From PoT sp049331405 (GTDB taxonomy: Bacteria; Planctomycetota; Planctomycetia; Isosphaerales; Isosphaeraceae): 64,000 bases of DNA. The notes under the pieces were generated by a model, which worked only from the letters and a program-made list of their open reading frames with translations, was not told the origin of the DNA and searched no databases. This document shows, one piece after another, positions 58,021 through 64,000 of this stretch (position 1 is its first letter; each line of letters starts with the position of its first letter). Position numbers and translations under genes: made by a program. The stretch is from the NCBI RefSeq assembly GCF_049331405.1, contig NZ_CP186274.1:6572001-6636000 (forward strand), given 5' to 3'.

Positions 58021-58959
58021 CTACGCCTTCGGCTCGGTAGGCGCCGACCTCGGGTGGAACTGGGAGTGGACCTTGCGGAGTCGGCTGAGCTCGACGCGGG
58101 TGTAAATCTGGGTCGTCGCGATGGAGGCGTGGCCCAGCATCTCCTGCACGGCGCGGAGGTCTGCGCCTCCGGCGAGGAGATGGGTCGCGAAGCTGTGGCG
58201 GAGCGTGTGCGGGCTGACGTCGGCGTGCAGGCCGGCCGCCAGCGCGTGGTTCTTCACGATCTGCCAGAGCCCGATGCGTGAGAGCGGTCGGCCCGACCTC
58301 GAGACGAAGACTTCGGCCGTCTCGGGCCTTCGCGCGATCATCGTCGGCCGATCCCTGGTGATGAAGTCCTCGAGGGCCTCGCGGGCGCGGACCCCGAGCG
58401 GGACGATCCGCTCCTTGTCCCCCTTGCCGATGCAACGCGCGATCCCGTCCTTGAGGTCAATGTCCGAAGGACGGAGCCCGACGACCTCGGACGCTCGGCA
58501 TCCGGTGGCATAGAGCGTCTCGAGCGCGGCGCGGTCGCGACGGCCGAGCCGTGTTTCGCTACTCGGAGCCGCGAGAAGCCTGTCCACCGCGGTGGGCCCG
58601 AGGACCGTCGGCAGCCGATCCCAGACCGCCGGGGCGATCAGGAGCTTCGCCCGGTTCTCCGTGAGCATGCCGTCGAAGATCAAGAAGCGAAAGAATGTGG
58701 ACAAGCTCGCGAGATGTCGCCCGACGCTGGTCGGGGCGAGGCCTTCATTGGTGAGGTACTCGACGTATCCGGTGAGGTCGGCGATCTCGAGGTCGGCTAG
58801 CGGTCGAGGCGCCGACTGCTTTCGCCAGCGGATGAACCGGCTGATGTCCGACCGATACGCGGCCAGCGTGTGCGGCGAGACCCCGCACTCGGCCATCAGG
58901 TAATGGAGGAACGGGCCGAGCGGGTCGCTGGGGGGCGAAGGTCGAGATGCGGCCGGCAT
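58021..58959 (-). CDS. xerD: Tyrosine recombinase XerD-like
   Basis: A 312-residue site-specific recombinase of usual length. ATG 58959 begins MPAASRPSPPSD. The N-terminal SAM-like domain binds DNA (residues ~10–100); the catalytic domain carries the complete set of residues: Arg155 (GCRASE), Lys179 (IGKGDKER), His251 and Arg254 (HTLRHSF), His277 (GHASIA) and nucleophile Tyr286 (QIYTRVE). The spacing of these residues matches XerD exactly. It probably resolves chromosome dimers at dif with XerC; no dif site was found. It converges with the kinase gene, with a 25-base gap, and is divergent from pyrE. Confidence 0.9.
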   Translation of the reverse strand: MPAASRPSPPSDPLGPFLHYLMAECGVSPHTLAAYRSDISRFIRWRKQSAPRPLADLEIADLTGYVEYLTNEGLAPTSVGRHLASLSTFFRFLIFDGMLTENRAKLLIAPAVWDRLPTVLGPTAVDRLLAAPSSETRLGRRDRAALETLYATGCRASEVVGLRPSDIDLKDGIARCIGKGDKERIVPLGVRAREALEDFITRDRPTMIARRPETAEVFVSRSGRPLSRIGLWQIVKNHALAAGLHADVSPHTLRHSFATHLLAGGADLRAVQEMLGHASIATTQIYTRVELSRLRKVHSQFHPRSAPTEPKA

Positions 58960-59271
58960 GGTGTCAAAGCCTCAACGGACGCGACTTCGTTTCCGTCGCG
59001 ACGGCGACGTCCTTCTTTTCCCATCGGCCGATCCTTCGACGCCGCTTGATCGCGAGCCGCCCGCGACCCTCGGGCGCACCGGCAAGGTCGGATAAAGCGT
59101 TGCTCTCGTCAGACTCTGGCTCGCGACTCCGGGCTCCGACTCGCCCGGTTTGGGGAATCTTGCCGGCGAGGTCCCCTTGGAGCCGACCGCCCGAGTCTGG
59201 TAGGTTGTGCCCCTTGGGAAACCGGCCGCGACAGGCCGAACTTGGTTGACGTCTGGGGAGATGAGACAGCG
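58960..59271. other. Divergent intergenic gap, xerD–pyrE
   Basis: A 312-base gap that should hold promoters for both divergent genes. I saw no convincing -35/-10 pair, hairpin or attenuator-like element. Confidence 0.4.
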
Positions 59272-59838
59272 ATGAGTGATGCGTTCGATCGGGCCCGTTT
59301 GATCGAGCTCCTGAAACGAGACAGCCTGAAGCTCGGGACGTTCACCCTCGCGAGCGGCCGCCAATCTCACTACTACGTCGACGGTCGCAAGGTGACCCTT
59401 TCGGCCGAAGGGGCCGCCGTCATCGGCGCCGGGGTGCTCGACCAACTCGCCGACCTCCCCGACGTCGTCGCCGTGGGGGGCCTGACCATGGGGGCCGACC
59501 CGATCGTGGGGGCGACGCTCGCCGTCGCGGGGGCCAGGGGGCACGGCCAGTTGCGTGGGTTCCTCGTGCGCAAGGAGGCGAAGGCCCACGGGACCGGCCA
59601 GCTCGTGGAAGGGCCGGTTGAGCGCGGCTCGGACGTCGTCATCGTCGACGACGTCGCCACCACCGGCGGCTCCTCGCTGCAGGCGGTCGCGGCCGTCGAG
59701 GCACTCGGCTGCACGGTGAAGCGCGTGATCGTGGTCCTCGACCGGCTCGAAGGGGCCGCCGCCGCGTTCTCGGCGAAAGGCCTCGATTTCCGCTCGCTGG
59801 TGACGATCCGCGACCTGGGAGTCGAGCCCCTGTCCTGA
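59272..59838 (+). CDS. pyrE: Orotate phosphoribosyltransferase
   Basis: A 188-residue enzyme starting at ATG 59272 (MSDAFDRARLIELL), with GGGGAG eleven bases upstream. LKLGTFTLASGRQSHYYVDGR and VAVGGLTMGADPIV match PyrE, and VVIVDDVATTGGS at residues 122–134 is the PRPP-binding motif. It converts orotate and PRPP to OMP in pyrimidine biosynthesis. Length is normal. The next gene, a PD-(D/E)XK-like protein, starts 40 bases downstream on the same strand, so co-transcription is possible. Confidence 0.94.
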   Translation: MSDAFDRARLIELLKRDSLKLGTFTLASGRQSHYYVDGRKVTLSAEGAAVIGAGVLDQLADLPDVVAVGGLTMGADPIVGATLAVAGARGHGQLRGFLVRKEAKAHGTGQLVEGPVERGSDVVIVDDVATTGGSSLQAVAAVEALGCTVKRVIVVLDRLEGAAAAFSAKGLDFRSLVTIRDLGVEPLS

Positions 59839-59878
59839 TCGGATCGAGCGGAATCGGATCGGCCCGAGGTGCGCGTCG

Positions 59879-60622
59879 ATGATGCGACGGTTCCAAGGTT
59901 TCGTGACAACCCTCACAGGGAGGCGGGGCGTGGAGACGAGCCTGCATCGCGAGTTGAAGGAGCGATACGCCGAGAGCAACGGGGGCCGATCCGAGGTGGT
60001 GCTCAAGGGGTTCCGCGTCGATGCCCTGAGCGCCGACGGAACGGTGGTCGAGGTGCAATGCGGGGCCCTCGGCCCGCTCCGGCCGAAGCTGAGAAGCCTG
60101 CTTTCGGATCACGTCGTCCAGGTCGTCAAGCCCGTCGTGGTCGCGCGACGGGTGGTCCGCCGGGCTCGTCGCGACGGCGCCGACGTCTCGGCTCGGTTCA
60201 GCCCGAAACGGGGCCAGATCTCCGACGTTTTCGAGGATCTTGTCGGACTCATCCGTTTATTCCCGCATCCGAACCTGCGGCTGGACGTGCTGGCCGTCGA
60301 GATCGACGAGGTGAGGGTCCCAAGGCGTCGATGGCCGGGGTACCTCGTCGTCGATCGCTCCCTACGCGTGGTTTGTGAGACTAAGACGCTGCGTGCGCCG
60401 GAGGACCTGCTCGGCCTCCTGCCCGATGGCCTGCCCGATCCATTCACCACGCTGGACCTGGCCGAGCACCTCGAGAGGTCCGTTCCCTTCGCCCAGCGCG
60501 TCGCCTACTGTCTACGGCTGGCAGGTGCGGTGGAATCCATAGGAAAGATCAAGAACCGCCACATCTATGGTCGGCCGAGCCCGGCTACAGATGATCGCGC
60601 CCTTCAAGCCACGGCACGCTAA
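59879..60622 (+). CDS. PD-(D/E)XK nuclease-like protein
   Basis: A 247-residue protein starting at ATG 59879 or 59882, with GAGG nine bases upstream. The first ~75 residues read LHRELKERYAESNGGRSEV, then FRVDAL (Asp48), VVEVQC (Glu58, Gln60) and Lys70, the order and spacing of a PD-(D/E)XK nuclease core, with ExQ in place of ExK. The rest includes FEDLVGLIRLFPHPNLRL and a basic RRRRWPG-like segment, perhaps DNA-contacting. I recognise a family of uncharacterised proteins with this layout but no named function. No methyltransferase or restriction partner lies nearby. It follows pyrE closely and may share its transcript. Confidence 0.65.
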   Translation: MMRRFQGFVTTLTGRRGVETSLHRELKERYAESNGGRSEVVLKGFRVDALSADGTVVEVQCGALGPLRPKLRSLLSDHVVQVVKPVVVARRVVRRARRDGADVSARFSPKRGQISDVFEDLVGLIRLFPHPNLRLDVLAVEIDEVRVPRRRWPGYLVVDRSLRVVCETKTLRAPEDLLGLLPDGLPDPFTTLDLAEHLERSVPFAQRVAYCLRLAGAVESIGKIKNRHIYGRPSPATDDRALQATAR

Positions 60623-61844
60623 GAATCGCCTTGCTTCATCCGACCCGTCCCCGCACGCGGTTCTTTCAATCTCGGCCGCGAATCCAGCAAGCAACGAGAG
60701 ATCTCTTAGATCCTGGGGAGGCCTCGAGAGCCAAATTAGTCGAAGCTTGTAGATGTTTGCGATAACTCGGATGTCGGTCATCTCCTGTCAAACTAGCTAT
60801 TCTTAAGCCACTTCCCTCGCTCACTCCGGGGACTCCTGCCGGCCGATCGGGTCAACAACGCATCCGGCGCGAGCTGGAGGGGGGAAGCCCCCTGCTCTCC
60901 TATCTAAGCTCTCGGTTGCCGGTCCACGCTGAGTCATAAACGGTCATTGGCTGCACTTACCGGCGTACTTTTCCGGCGGGAGGGTGCACTGCATGAGGTA
61001 AGTGACGACCCGAGAGTATCTCGGTCGTTGTGGGATTCCCTCTGGCGAACGTCAGGCGTTGCCCGACGAAATCGAGTCCTGAGGGCATTCCCCCACTCAA
61101 CGATAATTCTTGGGGTCCATTGGGAAATTTGCTGCGACTGCAGTGCATGAGCAACCACGGTTTCACTTGATGTTTTACTTGCGCGGTATTCCTACCCCAA
61201 TTTGGACACTCCGTTTCGCGAGACGGAAAGCTCTGAAATGTAGGGAAATTCCTGATAGCTGCTGAAAAATCCGATAGATTTGTTGCTATTTTGAAACATT
61301 TCGACTTCTTTAATCGGGAATTTCCCGACAAGATTGTCTCTTGGAATTTCACCTCAAGCCCTCAATTTTCGTAATTTCGAGAATTCGACCTGCTTATCTT
61401 GATCGTGTTAAAACAACATTTGGCCAGAGTCTAGATGGATGAATTTGGGGACGAGTTGAACGATTTTTAGAGAGGATGAGCAGATGAGTTCCTGAGTAAC
61501 TTCTGTGTTTCCTTGTGATCGGATTTGAATCTTTATTCAGATATGAGGGGCTTGAATCGCGTCATGAAGCCCATTCTGCATGCATCCAAACACGGATTCG
61601 TGATGCCCTCGGTTAACCAGGTCCTGACCCTAGTGTCGATGCCTAAGTCCTTGTCTCAACCTGGGTACTTTCTCCTAAGGAAATCGCCGACTCTGCGTAC
61701 TTAAGAATCTGCCAACCGACCGGCAGGCATCGATCCGTTCAGCACGATGCCTGTCCGTAGTGGAGGTGGTTGGACGCGGGTTTGGCCCATGATGTGGCCC
61801 TGTGGAGCCTTAGACAGCAAAACAATTGACAAGATTCGTGTCAT

Positions 61845-61862
61845 CAAACGTGAGAACGTTTG
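61845..61862. promoter_or_regulatory. Perfect palindromic site
   Basis: CAAACGT (61845–61851) and ACGTTTG (61856–61862) form a 7-bp inverted repeat with a 4-base spacer in AT-rich DNA, with TAAAAT-like sequence shortly after. It could be an operator for a dimeric regulator. It lies about 570 bases upstream of the regulator gene, so a link is uncertain. Confidence 0.35.
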
Positions 61863-62293
61863 TGTAAACAAATAAAATGCATGTTCAGTCTTAGTAGAAA
61901 AGAAAGCGGACCTATTAAGGAAATTTTAGGCTAAATCTCAACTCATTCATAAGAAAACCCGCTCTGCCCATTTCGAGAGAATTCGGGGCATTGGCAGTCG
62001 TTCTTGTCCAAGAAAAATCGCTTTAGAGTGGTGGTCAAATAACAAAATCATCGTAAATAATAGGTGGTCGGAGGTCGAGGCCTTACGACTCGCAAACATG
62101 TTGTTGAAATCGACGAGTGTTGTCGCAAAAGAGAAACCTCGACAAATTTTTAGGATGGAATGTTCGTCATATGGGGTGTATCCTGACGAAGGGTTAAGCA
62201 GTTTTTGTTGGCGATGGAACATAGGGTCGGGTTAGAACTCGGATTGGCGTTAGAGTGGGTCGCAATTCTTAATCATCGACTAATAAGTTCCGG

Positions 62294-62409
62294 TCTCGCG
62301 TCTCTGATCTGGCCCCGTGGGTCGGGGATACATGACACGGTCGGTTGGCCTGCTTTTCTGGCCCAGCCCAACTATTAAGACTCGGGCGGGTCTCGTCTCC
62401 GCCATAATC
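62294..62409 (+). repeat. Structured repeat element, copy 1 (leader of B12-type regulator)
   Basis: Block A (62294–62327) shares 30 of 34 bases with 63681–63714. Block B (62380–62409; ACTCGGGCGG ... CCGCCATAATC) is closely related to 63727–63755. Block A can form a GGCCCCG-stem hairpin and block B a GGCGG/CCGCC hairpin. It ends about 20 bases before the start of the B12-type regulator, so it lies in its 5' leader and may regulate it. Confidence 0.6.
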
Positions 62410-62430
62410 TATCTAGAGGGGGCAACCTCG

Positions 62431-63372
62431 ATGTCGGATTCATCGACGATTGCAGACTATTCTATTGCCGCCGTATCCAAGCTCACGGGAGTGAGCTGTC
62501 ACGCTCTCCGCGTCTGGGAGCGTCGATATCAATTCCCGGTGCCGCATCGCTCGTCCTCGGGGCACCGCCGATATTCTCGCGACCAGGTCCAGGTCCTGCG
62601 CCGGGTGTCGGAATTGTCCAAGGCGGGTCACACGGTGGGGGACCTGCTGGTCGCCGCCCGCGACGGCCGCATCCGGGTCGATCCCCAGCGCCAGGCGGAT
62701 TCGACCACGGTCGCCGATCCGGCCGTGGGCGAGCTCGTCGATCGCCTGATCTCGGGGGATCTCGTCGGGGGCGAGGTCTGCTACGAGACCCTCTCCGCCA
62801 GATATTCGGTCGCCGAAACCGTGGTGCACGTGATCGTGCCGGCCATGGTCGACGCGGGCGAGCGATGGTATCGGCACGAATGCGAGATCCACCAGGACGC
62901 CCTGGTCACGGGATTCCTCAGGCGCAAGCTGGACGTCCTGATCGACGAGGCCCGCCGCCTCAACACGAGGCCCTCCCGCACCATCATCATCGGCACGGTG
63001 GAGGGTGACCGGCATGAGGGAGGCGCCATGATCTTGCAGCTCTATCTCGAGTTGGCGGGATGGCGTGTGTTGAACATGGGGGTCGACATCCCGGTCGTCG
63101 AATACCAGAAGGCGGTCGAGCTACGCCGTCCCGACGCCCTGGCGCTCTCGTTCGTCCTCTCGCGCAACATCAACAAGCGGTTCCGGGAGCTCGCGAGGAT
63201 CAAGGACATACCGGTCTTCGTCGGCGGGCGGAGCATCCTGAACTACCAGCGACTGGCGCGGAAGAATGGGTTGATCCCGGTCGCCGGCCCCATCACCAAG
63301 GGCGTCGATCAGCTCCTCGAGGCCTACGAGGTCTGGGCGACAACCCGACGAGTTCCCAGCACCCTGAACTGA
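62431..63372 (+). CDS. MerR-family regulator with cobalamin-binding domain (CarH/LitR-like)
   Basis: A 313-residue regulator. ATG 62431 follows GAGGGGG at about 62415–62421. Residues ~10–75 are a MerR winged helix (YSIAAVSKLTGVSCHALRVW, WERRYQFPVPHR). A helical bundle (about 95–175) and a Rossmann B12-binding domain (about 183–300) follow. The cobalamin loop is EGDRHEGG (Glu191, Asp193, His195), the ExDxHxxG motif whose His is the lower axial ligand. CarH-type photoreceptors have W-x9-EH in the helical bundle; here Trp146 is present but positions 156–157 are Asp-Ala, so the capping pair is lost. It may sense a different cobalamin or act without light. The gene has its own leader with a structured repeat. 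Confidence 0.85.
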   Translation: MSDSSTIADYSIAAVSKLTGVSCHALRVWERRYQFPVPHRSSSGHRRYSRDQVQVLRRVSELSKAGHTVGDLLVAARDGRIRVDPQRQADSTTVADPAVGELVDRLISGDLVGGEVCYETLSARYSVAETVVHVIVPAMVDAGERWYRHECEIHQDALVTGFLRRKLDVLIDEARRLNTRPSRTIIIGTVEGDRHEGGAMILQLYLELAGWRVLNMGVDIPVVEYQKAVELRRPDALALSFVLSRNINKRFRELARIKDIPVFVGGRSILNYQRLARKNGLIPVAGPITKGVDQLLEAYEVWATTRRVPSTLN

Positions 63373-63680
63373 GCCGGGTGCCGGCAACTCAAGGACGAGA
63401 TCGGCTCGAGATAGATCGGCGTCCCCCAACAAAATAGTGTGCGTCGCCGCGGCGGCCAGCGTTGTGACGCTCCGCTGCGGACGGCGTGCGCCCCGACCTA
63501 ACGGGCTGCCGCATCCAATCGATTAAGGCAGAACTTGTTGTGAAAAGTGAAAATGTTTGGTGGGTTCTTGGAAATTTATGCTTGGGGCCGGAGTATTCTC
63601 CAATCCTCGCCGCCTGTTCGAAGTGGTGGGGGACCGTCGTCTTGGAGATTGCGGATTGAAGACTTGTTTCTGGATTCCTA

Positions 63681-63755
63681 TCTCGCATCCCTGATCCGGC
63701 CCCGCGGGTCGGGGCCGGCCATAAATACTCGGGCGGCGCGGCTCCGCCACTAATC
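63681..63755 (+). repeat. Structured repeat element, copy 2
   Basis: Related to 62294–62409, but with only a 12-base spacer between blocks A (63681–63714) and B (63727–63755). The block A hairpin here is a perfect 7-bp stem, GGCCCCG/CGGGGCC. It lies 3' of the regulator gene and just before a strong terminator, so this stretch may be part of a small transcript ending at 63849. Confidence 0.55.
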
Positions 63756-63815
63756 ATCGGACGAGAGCCGACGGGTCCAGGGGAGCCATCCTTGCGAACG
63801 GGTTCGAAATGGAAA

Positions 63816-63849
63816 GGGCGGCGTCCCCCGAAACCGGGGGACGCCGCCC
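63816..63849. terminator. Strong 15-bp terminator
   Basis: GGGCGGCGTCCCCCG (63816–63830) pairs perfectly with CGGGGGACGCCGCCC (63835–63849) around an AAAC loop, followed by ATTTTAG on the plus strand and by T-rich sequence on the minus strand. It can terminate both the plus-strand transcript and the minus-strand gene entering at 63912. Confidence 0.75.
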
Positions 63850-63911
63850 ATTTTAGCGTTGGGGGATGAGCCGCCGGCAAGGCCGGGCGGCTCGATCAAC
63901 GCGAAGCTAGA

Positions 63912-64000
63912 TCAATACTGCGGGGCCGCCTTGACGGGGGCCTGGGGGGCCGGGGCGATGTACGGAGCGGCCTTCGCCGGGGCCTGGGGAGCCGGCAGGA
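63912..64000 (-). CDS. Pro/Ala-rich protein, C-terminal fragment
   Basis: The minus-strand frame is open from the window edge to TGA at 63914–63912, giving about 29 residues. The end contains two copies of a PAPQAP(A/V)KAAP(Y/Q) repeat. It is the C-terminus of a Pro/Ala-rich, perhaps exported or surface, protein that begins outside the window. Family unknown. The bidirectional terminator at 63816–63849 follows it. Confidence 0.65.
   Translation of the reverse strand, partial: LPAPQAPAKAAPYIAPAPQAPVKAAPQY

Larger units (their letters stand above)
60623..62430. other. 1.8 kb gene desert upstream of the B12-type regulator
   Basis: This stretch is notably AT-richer than the rest, especially 61140–62290. 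No frame has both a ribosome site and local codon bias. It contains inverted repeats: CACTTACC/GGTAAGTG (around 60956 and 60997), TCGGGAA/TTCCCGA (61314–61328) and CAAACGT/ACGTTTG (61845–61862). A structured repeat at 62294–62409 lies in the leader of the downstream regulator. It may be horizontally acquired or a long regulatory region. Confidence 0.5.

Noticed and set aside
60957..61352. A 131-codon minus-strand frame and an overlapping plus-strand frame
   Set aside because: No ribosome site, no recognisable domain, mutually exclusive frames; possible decayed DNA but unsupported.
61947..62222. A 91-codon minus-strand frame in the AT-rich desert
   Set aside because: No ribosome site, no family resemblance and codon use unlike the neighbours.

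Overview
The window is GC-rich bacterial DNA. Its gene families point to a planctomycete, probably family Isosphaeraceae. The markers are two giant exported proteins of the PVC-type propeller/HEAT/CxxCH haem class, two ECF sigma factor–Ser/Thr kinase pairs with overlapping stop and start codons, exported proteins with an N-terminal LExR-(L/V)(P/L)S motif, a dockerin protein, a CRTAC1/UnbV protein and a planctomycete-type Rpn nuclease. This placement rests on gene content alone.

Layout. 1–5.1 kb: 3' end of uvsE, a secreted GH5-like hydrolase, the first sigma–kinase pair and KDPG aldolase. 5.1–6.5 kb: a spacer and a decayed cobU. 6.6–10.9 kb: a duplicated-domain exported protein facing mdh and an MFS transporter. 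11–13.5 kb: small hypothetical genes, a good sigma70-like promoter and strong hairpins. 13.8–25.7 kb: two giant haem-binding proteins flanking a hybrid histidine kinase and a GT2 enzyme. 26–32.2 kb: an HtrA-like protease, a HEAT/TPR-like protein ending in a Hint domain, and a coupled Rpn nuclease–CRTAC1 pair. 32.3–45.6 kb: parts of a tripartite RND efflux system (adaptor, two TolC-like channels, permease) interspersed with a dockerin protein, a DUF202 protein, a porin and a small lipoprotein. 45.7–51.1 kb: a Spy-like protein, an SbtA-like bicarbonate transporter and a low-complexity exported protein. 51.1–54.9 kb: gene-poor DNA with a weak Rhs-like remnant and two small genes. 55–60.6 kb: the second sigma–kinase pair, xerD, pyrE and a PD-(D/E)XK-like protein. 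60.6–64 kb: an AT-richer gene desert, a MerR/B12-binding regulator flanked by two copies of a structured repeat, a terminator, and the 3' end of a Pro/Ala-rich gene.

How the genes work together. The sigma–kinase pairs look like signal-transduction modules whose overlaps imply translational coupling. The adaptor, TolC-like channels and permease could form one or more drug or solute efflux pumps, though they are not in one operon. The haem proteins, HtrA-like protease, CRTAC1, Hint and dockerin proteins belong to the large planctomycete exported proteome. A decayed B12-salvage gene and an intact B12-binding regulator both touch cobalamin, but nothing seen here links them.

Most candidate novelty lies in the duplicated structured element around the B12-type regulator, that regulator's missing AdoCbl-capping motif, the Hint-tailed exported protein, the reordered modules of the two haem proteins, and the multiply frameshifted cobU. 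No tRNA, rRNA, CRISPR array, intact insertion sequence or replication origin was recognised by eye.
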